A DNA stretch of 64,000 nucleotides, from assembly GCA_039105265.1 (NCBI GenBank), contig JAPFFF010000022.1:1736001-1800000 (forward strand), written 5' to 3'. Source of the DNA: Tritrichomonas musculus (taxonomy: Eukaryota > Parabasalia > Tritrichomonadida > Tritrichomonadidae). Both the position numbers and the translations under genes were made by a program. Position 1 is the first letter of the stretch. Each line of letters begins with the position of its first letter. This document shows, in pieces, positions 51,690-60,093 of this stretch. The notes beneath the pieces are model-generated. The model made no database searches. It worked only from the letters and a program-made list of their open reading frames with translations, and was not told the origin of the DNA.

Positions 51690-53158
51690 TTATTCATAAC
51701 CAACTGGAACACCATTAGAGAAATATTCAACACCCTTAGTTGACCAAGCAAAGTATGTATCGCTACATATCCAAGCTTCAGGCGCAGGTGGATGTTGATC
51801 TGGATATTCTGGATCAGGAATATAATAAGTGTCATCAATTCCTCTATACATTGGTTGACCACGGAATGTAACTGTAACAGAATTAGAGCCAGTATCGATT
51901 CCATCAAATACATAACCAGCGTTTGAACGTTCAAGTTGGAAGTTAATACCAAAACTTGTTCCATCACTTCTGCAGTTTGAGTAACGTTTACCAGTTATTG
52001 GGTCATTTAATGGTTGAGTGAATGAATCCTCAAATTCTTGTGTAGCTTCAAGTGGTCCATCTAATTCATTAGCTATTAATTGATGCTGGTAAAATCTGGC
52101 AGAGCAAGTGTTTGAAAATTCAGTATCTGGATATGTTCTTTTATTAACGACTAATTGAACGTTTTGATACATGATATTATCAAAGCATGTAATATCTGAT
52201 GGACTCTTAGGGAACATCATGGTTATATTTGTTGCATTTCTGAGAGGAATTGATTTTGAAATTTCTAAACCATTAACTTTTGCAGTACCTTCAAATATTT
52301 CACGTGTTAATTCTTGAGATGGAACTAATAATGCAGTTTGTAATTCACGAATAAGACCTTGATATACTCCAGGCTTGAGACCAAATCCTGAAAGATTTGA
52401 TCGACCTAATTGAAGGGTACCACCTAAAACATTTAATGTTATTTTACCAACTTTCATATCAATTCCATTTGCTGATGTTATAGTCAATTTATCATTTACT
52501 ACTTTATCTTTTGATACTTTAACTTTTAATATATTTGGATCAGGTTCTTCGTTTTCATTTGGAGCTTCACCAGCTTTATATTGAACGACAATATTTGCTG
52601 GTTTTCCTACTTGTGTGAATTTACGAGTAATTGGAACGACAACAGGCATTTCTTCATCAATTGGTTTATCATCGAGAAATTGATATGTTTCTTTAACAAC
52701 ATTCGGATTAACTTGACCCCAAACCATAGCACGAAGTGATGTTTTAACTTCTTCTTCAATTTCTCCACAAATATCGTTAGGGTAAAGTTGCCATACTTGA
52801 AGTGCGAGCTGATCAGTAAATGGTATTGTTAATTCTATAGTTAATTTGTGGGGTTTACCATCGGCAACGTCTGCAAGTGGAATATAGCATCCACAAATTG
52901 AAGGTGAAAATTGAGATACATTTTCCCATGTTGAGTGAGAGAATTTTGAAGTTGCTTTTGCAATACGTGGCTTAATTGAATTGTAAGCGAATGATTCACG
53001 CTGAAGTTCATCTTGTCTGTATGTATCTAAAAGTTTTCCATTAACCCAAAATCTACAATCTTCATAAAATTCAACGGCATTTTTGAAACCAACAAATAAT
53101 TGCATTAACTTATTAGTATCTGCGGAAACATCAATAGCTTCAGAAGTAGAAAGAAGTT
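51690..53158 (-). pseudogene. Major capsid protein, partial (Element D)
   Basis: About 490 codons matching the MCPs of E and A: LFVGFKNAVEFYEDCRFWVN, DTYRQDELQRESFAYNSIK, HSTWENVSQFSP and IPFTDQLALQVWQLYPND in the first half; NATNITMMFPKSP, ITCFDNIMYQNVQL, ELDGPLEATQEFEDSFTQPL, FQLERSNAGYVFDGID and a C-terminal STKGVEYFSNGVPVG in the second. Two repeated beta-rich halves suit a double jelly-roll fold. The N-terminal end is missing where GC-rich fragment F abuts, so about one break. Confidence 0.8.
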
Positions 53159-53199
53159 GTCATGATTCCTGGTCAGAGCCCAGGACTCCTGACAACCCC

Positions 53200-53450
53200 C
53201 GTTAACGGTCTCTCCGACACGGTCAAACGCCCCTAAAAACACCAGTTACAAAGCCCTCAACGACTACCTCTTCCCCCTGCCCAAACGACCCTAAAAACTC
53301 CCGTTAGCGTGACTCCAACGGCTCCCTCTTACACAGCTCCCACACGACCAAACGCCCTCTAAAGCACCTGTTACCACGTCCCAAACGACTACCTCATTCA
53401 CAGCTCCTCCATGTCGAAACACGCCCGTTAGTGTGACTCCATCCTCAGTG
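53200..53450. repeat. About 124-bp diverged tandem repeat in fragment F
   Basis: CCGTTAGYGTGACTCC occurs at about 53301 and 53425, and AACGACTACCTC at about 53259 and 53384, giving a period near 124 bases. GC-rich and without an open frame; probably a subterminal array like that of Element A. Confidence 0.65.
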
Positions 53451-53507
53451 GAGTGACGGCTTCGGAGGTCGATCATGACCACCCCATAACCACACTTTTT
53501 ATCAGGT

Positions 53508-54002
53508 ATGAAAGAAATGAACTACGATCAATCCGTCGAAATCGATGACGTAAACGTAGTCAAGTATGCCGATCTAAAACGATTAGCTCGTATGTTGGAC
53601 ATCCCCAACGATGTCACCAACGAATCATGGGAAACAGTCAAGCGTAGACTGGGTATCTCAGGGGTTGTCACCAAAAAGATATTCAACCAAAACAAGTCCC
53701 GTTTCGTGGATGAGTTAGTCTATATCATCGTCGATAGAGCCCTTGAACTTGGTTACAGCAACGATGACACCAAATTCATGTCCTTCTACAACTTCGCGAA
53801 GGGATATCAAGCTGGGAAGCACGCCGACAAGGTATTCAATGACGAATTCATGAACATGAGTAGTGATAGTGGACCGTTTGGGCAGGGGATAAAAAATGAC
53901 CCCCTTGTCATAGGGTTTACAGACCCCAAACCTCAGCTACATGACTCAAAAAATCGCCACTTTTTCAAAATTAGCCCCTCATTTCATTCAAAAATCGGGT
54001 AG
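53508..54002 (+). pseudogene. N-terminal fragment of a D-type polymerase (fragment F)
   Basis: 164 codons beginning MKEMNYDQSVEIDDVNVVKY. The block VDRALELGYSNDDTKFMSFY, then NFAKG, parallels DILNKGYDGENNYNSMYWF, then VKG, of the Element D polymerase 5' part. After about codon 125 the sequence is no longer convincingly coding. Only the N-terminal portion of the gene is present. Confidence 0.5.
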
Positions 54003-54048
54003 ACACTTTTGAATCGTCATCTTTGAATTTACATCTTTGAACTTGTTT

Positions 54049-54155
54049 AGTAGTATATATCAGTCGGTTTCCGTCGGGGCTAAAGCCCACCGTCAACACG
54101 ACTAATGAAACAAAAATAATATGAACTCATTTAATGATTACCATCAATTGATGTT
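54049..54155. repeat. Candidate left end of Element E
   Basis: AGTAGTATATATCAGTCGG resembles the AGTAGT start of the other elements' ends. It is followed by a GGGCT-AA-AGCCC hairpin (54077-54088) and a TGAAACAAAAATAATATG leader. Match to the other ends is limited to the first six bases. Confidence 0.35.
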
Positions 54156-54383
54156 TCATTTACTGGACAGTTCATTTAATTCGTTCTCAAGTTGATGCAC
54201 TTTATTTTTGAGGCTGTTGATGTCTTCGATAAGAGATTCACGAACGGCAAGACCATCAGACCCCAACATTCCTGATTTGATATTGTTGAGACATTGTTTG
54301 TAATCATAACACTTTTCTTTTAATCCTCGTTTGATTCGTTTTAATTCTGGTATTTCTTTCTTGTATTCTGTTAGTTCACTCAT
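54156..54383 (-). CDS. Small coiled-coil protein (Element E)
   Basis: 75 residues: ELTEYKKEIPELKRIKRGLK, then ESLIEDINSLKNKVHQLENE. Almost entirely charged helix with heptad Leu/Ile. Resembles in kind the coiled-coil genes of Element B. Function unknown. Divergent from the gene at 54398 across 14 bases. Confidence 0.5.
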   Translation of the reverse strand: MSELTEYKKEIPELKRIKRGLKEKCYDYKQCLNNIKSGMLGSDGLAVRESLIEDINSLKNKVHQLENELNELSSK

Positions 54384-54397
54384 TTAATAACAATTAA

Positions 54398-54631
54398 ATG
54401 TCTGCTATTAATCAAATGAGAACCATTCATGATGATAAACACAAAAACTATTTTGATAGATTACAATTAACGATGCAAAAGAAGAGAACAAAAATAAATT
54501 CAGCACCAACAGTGAAATGTTATAATGAAAAAGGAAATATATTTCATGAACCACCTCCAAAAACGACTAAATCATTAAATCATCATGATTCACTTAATCA
54601 TTCTGTGGTTGTCAGGAGCAACAACATTTAA
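54398..54631 (+). CDS. Small basic hypothetical protein (Element E)
   Basis: 77 residues, basic N-terminal half (DKHKNYFDRLQLTMQKKRTK) and a Pro/Lys/Ser/His-rich tail. No family recognised. It overlaps the opposing gene by 42 bases at the 3' ends. A DNA-binding or core protein is possible, but the case is weak. Confidence 0.45.
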   Translation: MSAINQMRTIHDDKHKNYFDRLQLTMQKKRTKINSAPTVKCYNEKGNIFHEPPPKTTKSLNHHDSLNHSVVVRSNNI

Positions 54632-55066
54632 AATGTATTCATTAATGACTTTTGATTGTTGGTCAACAACATTTGAAAGCTTATTGATATGTTCTTCAAG
54701 TATTTTATTTTTGTTGTTCAATTGATTGATTTGTTCAGTGAATTCATTCAATGATTCCTTTATCAATGATATATCAGCCTTGATGTTGTCGTTTTCAAGT
54801 GTTTTAGTGATTGTGTTTCCAACTTTCTTCAAATAAATGTCGCCACCACATCGTTTACCGTCTGTACAATTACGTTTAGTGATTTTGTATTCATTACCGT
54901 CATTAGTGATGATTTTATAAATCTTGTTCAAATAGTTAGTCGTTTGTGATTTCATTTGCTCGATATTCTTTTGATAGAACAAATTGAACTCTTCAACTGA
55001 TTTAAACACTTTTGATTCATTAATGTTTTCGTTTATTACTTTAAGTTCATTGATGTTATCATTCAT
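54590..55066 (-). CDS. Coiled-coil protein, homologue of the Element A protein at 8801
   Basis: 158 residues. FNLFYQKNIEQMKSQTTNYL, then NKIYKIITNDGNEYKITKRN, parallels the A protein's FDSWYKSHQEEMDKLTTHKL, then NKMYHINGYRVTRIKG. A long coiled coil follows (SLIKESLNEFTEQINQLNNK, then ILEEHINKLSNVVDQQSKVI). The conserved N-terminal domain plus coiled coil suggests a trimeric virion or assembly protein; function unknown. Confidence 0.62.
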   Translation of the reverse strand: MNDNINELKVINENINESKVFKSVEEFNLFYQKNIEQMKSQTTNYLNKIYKIITNDGNEYKITKRNCTDGKRCGGDIYLKKVGNTITKTLENDNIKADISLIKESLNEFTEQINQLNNKNKILEEHINKLSNVVDQQSKVINEYILNVVAPDNHRMIK

Positions 55067-55102
55067 TTATATTCAATTTAAATCATTATTTTTCATTGTT
55101 TT

Positions 55103-55357
55103 TCATTTAACTTCATTCAGTATTGATTTACCAAATTTACCTACTTTGTCGACAGCATTTAATCCTGTATCAATTGCGTCAACTACTTGACCAACACCAG
55201 GAATGAATTGTGTAATTGGTTTAACTCTGTCCATGATTTGCTTTCCAACATCAACAACTTTTGGAATTGCTTTAACTGCTTTCTGAGCGAATGATTTAAC
55301 TTTACCGCCAATTGATTTAAATGCGTTCTTGATTTTGTTGAATATACCGACACCCAT
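55103..55357 (-). CDS. Small amphipathic virion-type protein (Element E)
   Basis: 84 residues: MGVGIFNKIKNAFKSIGGKV, then VKPITQFIPGVGQVVDAIDT. Basic amphipathic start and Gly/Val-rich hydrophobic body, like the Element A protein at 8354. Such proteins are often membrane-lytic or cement components (for example adenovirus pVI), a resemblance in style only. Divergent from the MCP gene across 49 bases. Confidence 0.6.
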   Translation of the reverse strand: MGVGIFNKIKNAFKSIGGKVKSFAQKAVKAIPKVVDVGKQIMDRVKPITQFIPGVGQVVDAIDTGLNAVDKVGKFGKSILNEVK

Positions 55358-55406
55358 AATTTAATTAATGATAAAAGTGATTTATTTCCTTTTTATTCAA
55401 TCATAA

Positions 55407-57359
55407 ATGTTATATAGAAACGAGAGAGCTCATAATCTTCGCACTGAAACAGGAAACGTTCTTCATGCATTTGAAGAGATGCGGAACATGATTAATGTCA
55501 ATGACGGTACACGTTCATTTTCATTTAGAACTGTTGACTGTCATGACCAACCAGCTCCATTTCATCAAGGACAATATTCGCAAATAAGTTTAACACATCC
55601 TGACCACTTCATCAGTGATATTGATAAAGGTTTCTTAACATTTCACGTTAAATTAGATTTATCATTGAATACAGATATGAGTAAATTAAATGAAATCAAT
55701 GACCCCAACAACTTGTACAAGCTGTTTGTCGGTTTCAAATCATCAAACCAGTTGTTTGACAGGTTAGAGATTCTTCATAATAATGTCAATGTCGGATACC
55801 AACAGAATGAATGCATTCGTGAGGGCTTCTTATATTCTTCAGTTAAACCAGAAGCCGAGAAGAAACGTCGCAGATTCGTTCATTCATTGTGGGAAAACAT
55901 TAGCAACTATTCACAAACACATGCAGGAGCTTATGTTAACTTGAATTCATTTAAGAACACTGGAAGAAGTGAAGTCGAATTTGATTTGAATGTTCCTTTT
56001 GATGATTTGCTCGCATTACAAGCATTTGATTTATTCCCTAATGGAATCATTGGTGATTTATCAATTCGTTTTCAAGTTAGTCCCGCTGGTCTTGTTTGGG
56101 CAGTATTAGACCCTTACACAGTTGCTGAAGCAAAAGTATTTCTTGAAGATAATGATTCAATATCGATGGAAGAATTAAACAGACTAAAGGAAATCAAAGC
56201 CCGTGGACACCTCAAACATCAATTCACACAAATTGGTAATCAAGCAGTGATTCCAGGACCTGGAGACAATCCAGACCCACCATCACCTGAACCAACACCA
56301 ACGAAATATCAATTGAAGTATGAATTGATAGACCATTACATTCCTGCTTCAACAAATATTCCTGTTAATGAAAAACTTGAAACATTTACATTTATGTTCA
56401 GCTATACTGATGAAGAGTTTGCAGAGCTCGGAATTGAAAAGACAGATGATAACAAAGTAATTTGCAATAAACATTATCTGAAAGAACATCCAAGTGGAAT
56501 ACCTTCATCAAAGCATCCAGCAGGCAATGTTTATATTAATTTTGTTTCTAAATCTGAAGCTAACAAGTTGATGAGCGCTCATTATTCAAAACAAACAGCG
56601 ACATTAACTGTTAATCGAATGACAATCATGGCTTGTAAATCTAATATGCAAGGCTTTGGTGTTTGTGAAGCTACAAGACAAGGAATTGAAGACATTTTGA
56701 GACAAGGTTTAATCATTCCTTCACAAAAAGTTGATTATCATGCTTTCCCAATCGCTCCAGCAGCTAACGGAATCAAGTCAACATTGAATATCCCATTAAT
56801 CAATGCAACTAATTTATCAATCATGTTTCCAAAGCATCATAATGATTTAACTGTCTTTGAAAACCCAGTTTATCAAAACTGTTTCTTGAATATTGGTGGA
56901 AAGAATTTCCCAGACGAAAACGTTTCAACTATTGGTGCACGATTCTTTGAAAATCAATTAACGGCTGGTGATTTAGATGCAATCACTCTTTCATGCACAA
57001 AGGAATTTGAAGACTCAATGACAATGCCAAAGAATGACGCGAACGGTAAGAGATACAACAACACAATCAGTGATGCAACATCATTTGTTTTCAACATTCA
57101 AACAGAACGAGCAAGTGCAGGATATTGTTATGATGGACTTGATGGAGGTTTCGGAAACGTTCAGATACAAGTCAATGGAATGCCTATCTATACTGGAGAT
57201 GATGACACATATTTCAATGTTGTTGAACCAAACGGAACAATTGTCAGACCTCCTCCCGTTCAACTTTGGATAACTAGAGATTCTTATTTCAAACTATCAT
57301 TGGAAGGCTTGGAATATGTTGATGACGAATCACCACAAGGAAGCCAAGCAAATGAATAA
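55407..57359 (+). CDS. Major capsid protein, double jelly-roll type (Element E)
   Basis: 650 residues, looks whole, and serves as the reference for the partial MCPs of A and D. First half: TGNVLHAFEEMRNMINVNDG, LFVGFKSSNQLFDRLEI, GFLYSSVKPEAEKKRRRFVH, SLWENISNYS and VPFDDLLALQAFDLFPNG. A Pro-rich linker (about residue 290) leads to a second beta-rich half: NATNLSIMFPKHHNDLTVFE, ARFFENQLTAGDLDAI, KEFEDSMTMPKND, TERASAGYCYDGLDGGFGNV and a C-terminus WITRDSYFKLSLEGLEYVDD. Length and two-domain layout agree with Polinton/adenovirus-lineage MCPs. The fold is inferred. Confidence 0.82.
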   Translation: MLYRNERAHNLRTETGNVLHAFEEMRNMINVNDGTRSFSFRTVDCHDQPAPFHQGQYSQISLTHPDHFISDIDKGFLTFHVKLDLSLNTDMSKLNEINDPNNLYKLFVGFKSSNQLFDRLEILHNNVNVGYQQNECIREGFLYSSVKPEAEKKRRRFVHSLWENISNYSQTHAGAYVNLNSFKNTGRSEVEFDLNVPFDDLLALQAFDLFPNGIIGDLSIRFQVSPAGLVWAVLDPYTVAEAKVFLEDNDSISMEELNRLKEIKARGHLKHQFTQIGNQAVIPGPGDNPDPPSPEPTPTKYQLKYELIDHYIPASTNIPVNEKLETFTFMFSYTDEEFAELGIEKTDDNKVICNKHYLKEHPSGIPSSKHPAGNVYINFVSKSEANKLMSAHYSKQTATLTVNRMTIMACKSNMQGFGVCEATRQGIEDILRQGLIIPSQKVDYHAFPIAPAANGIKSTLNIPLINATNLSIMFPKHHNDLTVFENPVYQNCFLNIGGKNFPDENVSTIGARFFENQLTAGDLDAITLSCTKEFEDSMTMPKNDANGKRYNNTISDATSFVFNIQTERASAGYCYDGLDGGFGNVQIQVNGMPIYTGDDDTYFNVVEPNGTIVRPPPVQLWITRDSYFKLSLEGLEYVDDESPQGSQANE

Positions 57360-57419
57360 AAATAATGATTTAATTTAATGATTAAGTTTTTAAATTGATT
57401 TTTTATTTTTGTTTCATAA

Positions 57420-58028
57420 ATGACCGAACAAGCAGCTGAGTTTGTACAATTAAAAGACTTTGATGATTATGAAATATTATCTGTTTATCCTTTCACAATC
57501 AGACGAAAAGACAATCATCATGAAGTTAGTGAATCATATGTAAATGGATATTTAAGAGTTCCATTAAATCGAAAATCTTATAAGAAACATATTCTAATTG
57601 GTAAACAATTCATTCCAAATGATGACCCAGAACACAAAACACAAATCGACCATATAAATCATCAAAGAGATGATAATCATTTATCAAATCTTCGTTGGGT
57701 TTCTCAAGCTGAGAATCTAAGCAATAAATCATCGTTTAAGAAAGCTCAATATGAATTCGTTGATGATATACCTGATGATGCATTAATGATTGATTTTTAT
57801 GAAACACGAACTGAGCGACATGAATTTGAAGAACATAAATATTATTATTATCATGATGAATCAAATGAAGATATCTTTTATTCTAAACTTACAGATAATT
57901 TATACAAGATATTACACATTAATATAGCAAAATCAGGAGCTAAAAATATTTGTGCACGAACAACTAACAATAAATATATAACAATATCTATAAATCGATT
58001 CAAGTTTCAACATAATTTGATTGAATAA
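57420..58028 (+). CDS. HNH endonuclease, homing-type (Element E)
   Basis: 202 residues. Residues about 20-105 show a NUMOD4/HNH-like arrangement: an N-terminal beta-rich part (ILSVYPFTIRRKDNHHEVSE, VNGYLRVPLNRKSYKKHILI), then the HNH core IDHINHQRDDNHLSNLRWVS followed by QAENLSNKS, which is the classic D-H-x-x-x-x-x-D-N-R-x-x-N-L-R-W pattern of phage homing nucleases. The C-terminal half is unassigned. It sits between MCP and integrase, where Element C shows no trace of it, so it may be a mobile passenger. Confidence 0.78.
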   Translation: MTEQAAEFVQLKDFDDYEILSVYPFTIRRKDNHHEVSESYVNGYLRVPLNRKSYKKHILIGKQFIPNDDPEHKTQIDHINHQRDDNHLSNLRWVSQAENLSNKSSFKKAQYEFVDDIPDDALMIDFYETRTERHEFEEHKYYYYHDESNEDIFYSKLTDNLYKILHINIAKSGAKNICARTTNNKYITISINRFKFQHNLIE

Positions 58029-58076
58029 ATGATTAAATAATCATCATTAAATAATATCTTTATTTTTGCGATTCAA

Positions 58077-59162
58077 ATGGAAGACTACAAAGAATCAATC
58101 AACTATCCTTTCAAATCTAAATACAAATACATCAAAGACACAAACATTAAAACTGAGCCCTATATTAAGGATTACCAATTGAAGACAGTAAAGAAACTAT
58201 CAAAACCTGACTTCTCATTTGAACCGTATGCGTACGAAATCGATATAATGTTTGCATTAAACAAAGCTTATCTTGTTCTTATCAATGTAAACACCAAATA
58301 CTTAATTGTTGAACCAATTGATTACAAATCTGAGTTGTATGTAATCAAAGTAATTGATAAACTAGTCAATAAAAGGAATATCAGAATCGAAACAATTAAA
58401 TGTGATGGTGAAAAGGCTTTCATATCAAATGCATTCAAAAGTTATTGCAACGGTAAAGAGCGATATCAATCAGACAAACCATCAATTAAATTCAAAGCTC
58501 CTAACAAAATAAAGTTAATCATTGATGATTCACCTTTCACGAATGCACATAAATGTGTTGATGCAGTAATCAGAACATTAAGAAATGCTTTTGGTCAATC
58601 ACAACAACGAATGACAAACAATGTATTGATGCAACAAATGGTTGAATGGTACAATAACACGCCTCATTCATCTCTTCGCTTATTGAATCCTTTATACACA
58701 TCATTTGACGAAGAAACTGATGAATACCTTGACAAACGACAATCAAAATACATTTATCTAACACCTCAACAGATGCAAGACGACCGCGACCTTGAATGGC
58801 AATACATAAGAGCGAAATCAATGCAATTGAAAGAGATTCAACAAAAACAACAATTTAAAGGTCTTCTATCATATAAACCCAAAAATATAATACTCATTCA
58901 CACCGATTACGGAAAAACAGAAAAGAAACATGAAAAGCGAAGAAGAGTGTTCAATGAACTCGCTGAATTCATTTGCTATGAGTCTGGAAACGTTAAATGT
59001 AAACTATTAAATCCTTTGCGTCAAACTAACAAAACACGGAAGAATAAAACAATAATAACTGTACCAATCATGTACACAAAATATGTTTGTTCATCAATAG
59101 ATGATTTGAATGATGATTATAAAATATTCTTTTTGGCTTATAAAACGCAAAATGAAAGCTAA
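58077..59162 (+). CDS. RVE-type integrase, E type
   Basis: 361 residues, looks whole but shorter than the A/D type because it lacks most of the N-terminal extension. Core: YEIDIMFALNKAYLVLINVN, then IKCDGEKAFIS, then HKCVDAVIRTLRNAFGQ and VEWYNNTPHSSLRLLNPLYT. The third acidic position again appears to be Asp. The C-terminal end has LSYKPKNIILIHTDYGKTEK and a basic segment. The start is supported by similarity to the Element C remnant (YPFKSKYK, NIKTEP). Upstream TTTATTTTTGCGATTCAA is box-like. Confidence 0.83.
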   Translation: MEDYKESINYPFKSKYKYIKDTNIKTEPYIKDYQLKTVKKLSKPDFSFEPYAYEIDIMFALNKAYLVLINVNTKYLIVEPIDYKSELYVIKVIDKLVNKRNIRIETIKCDGEKAFISNAFKSYCNGKERYQSDKPSIKFKAPNKIKLIIDDSPFTNAHKCVDAVIRTLRNAFGQSQQRMTNNVLMQQMVEWYNNTPHSSLRLLNPLYTSFDEETDEYLDKRQSKYIYLTPQQMQDDRDLEWQYIRAKSMQLKEIQQKQQFKGLLSYKPKNIILIHTDYGKTEKKHEKRRRVFNELAEFICYESGNVKCKLLNPLRQTNKTRKNKTIITVPIMYTKYVCSSIDDLNDDYKIFFLAYKTQNES

Positions 59163-59502
59163 ACAACAAATCACAAAACGATACTATCACACACAATCAA
59201 AAGATTTTATTCTTCCTGATGATTTCGTTTATAGTCGCAACAAGAAGTATATTGTTGTTCAGTATTGTGGGGCTGTTGTCAATCAACATATTGTCGGTGA
59301 TTTGATGGTTCATTCAGATATAGTTGAATTCATGCCTTTCTGCGACCATTTCATTATGCTTGCCAACAGAAGACAAACGAAATACAGGAAATATGAGTGT
59401 CTGAACAATACAAAAAAAGAGTATCATTTATGGTTCACAGACATGAAAGGAAACGTTATTGAACCTGAATCATTTATATTCAGTTGCTTATTAATTTATT
59501 GA
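59152..59502 (+). CDS. Small conserved structural-type protein (Element E)
   Basis: 116 residues from the ATG at 59152, chosen because the product (MKAKQQITKRYYHTQSKDFI) then aligns with the Element D protein at 50756-51097 over its whole length. Key blocks are LPDDFVYSRNKKYIVVQYCG and EYHLWFTDMKGNVIEPESF. It overlaps the integrase end by 11 bases, which supports coexpression. Role unknown. Confidence 0.65.
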   Translation: MKAKQQITKRYYHTQSKDFILPDDFVYSRNKKYIVVQYCGAVVNQHIVGDLMVHSDIVEFMPFCDHFIMLANRRQTKYRKYECLNNTKKEYHLWFTDMKGNVIEPESFIFSCLLIY

Positions 59503-59509
59503 ATTCAAA

Positions 59510-60040
59510 ATGAATAACAATCATTCACCTCCAGTGTTTGAAGCTTTTTTTGGACCTTCATCATATAAACCACCTGAATACTATCCAAACACACCAAAAT
59601 TCGTTAACATCACTGAAGGACCACCCCCGACATGTGATTATTATATTCCTCGCAAATTCAGGAATATCAGAAGCCCGCCACCAACATTTAAACAACACCC
59701 TGCACTCGAAAGAAGAGTTCGAATAAGAGAGAAGTTATTTGAGCAATTACAAGATGACCCAATATATGAAGTGTATGCCAAAGAAAAACAAAGACAAGTT
59801 GATTCAATAAAAGCTAAACAACGAATCAACAGAATCAAATCATCATTCATTCAACAACCAAACCCTCCTTCACCGTCAATGATTTGGAATGATTCGAGGT
59901 ATTGGAATCAATTGAGAAACACCGATGAATCACTTGATAAAACTGAAATCACTCCGTTCGATGCTGATTTGAGTCCAACACGTAGACTCATCACATCCAA
60001 ACATCGAAGACCAAAACGCAAAATGAGTGAACAAAAATAA
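59510..60040 (+). CDS. Pro-rich basic hypothetical protein (Element E)
   Basis: 176 residues. Pro/Tyr-rich first third (SPPVFEAFFGPSSYKPPEYY), a basic helical middle (ALERRVRIREKLFEQLQDDP, RQVDSIKAKQRINRIKSSF) and a basic tail (SKHRRPKRKMSEQK). No family recognised. It lies 8 bases after the preceding gene in the same direction. A DNA-binding core or scaffold protein is possible on composition alone. Confidence 0.55.
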   Translation: MNNNHSPPVFEAFFGPSSYKPPEYYPNTPKFVNITEGPPPTCDYYIPRKFRNIRSPPPTFKQHPALERRVRIREKLFEQLQDDPIYEVYAKEKQRQVDSIKAKQRINRIKSSFIQQPNPPSPSMIWNDSRYWNQLRNTDESLDKTEITPFDADLSPTRRLITSKHRRPKRKMSEQK

Positions 60041-60093
60041 AAGCAATCAACATGATTCAATGAATATCATTTCATTTATTTTTATTCTCTGAT

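Larger units (their letters stand above)
27160..53158. mobile_element. Element D: AT-rich Polinton-type element carrying nested insertions
   Basis: Genes on both sides of the nested elements belong together: polymerase 5' part, then polymerase 3' part, integrase, sm1, sm2, sm3, fibre-like and small structural genes, and MCP. The gene order from polymerase to sm3 and many protein blocks match Element A. The left boundary is approximate: no AG-type terminus was found between 26890 and 27350, where a strong hairpin (27163-27183) and repeats lie. The right side is interrupted at 53158 by a GC-rich fragment. The copy is broken in about four or five genes, including the insertion of other elements, and no packaging ATPase is seen. 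Confidence 0.75.
53159..54048. mobile_element. Element F: GC-rich Polinton fragment
   Basis: GC content jumps up at 53159 and declines after about 53890. The fragment carries GC-rich repeats and then the start of a polymerase gene of the Element D type. It interrupts the Element D MCP region and stops where Element E appears to begin. Neither end shows a confident AG/CT terminus. It resembles Element A in composition and may be a relic of a related GC-rich lineage. Only a fragment; broken. Confidence 0.55.

Noticed and set aside
53145-53158. AGTAGA as the left terminus of fragment F
   Set aside because: Only five bases match the other element ends, and the sequence still reads as MCP on the opposite strand, so it may be chance.
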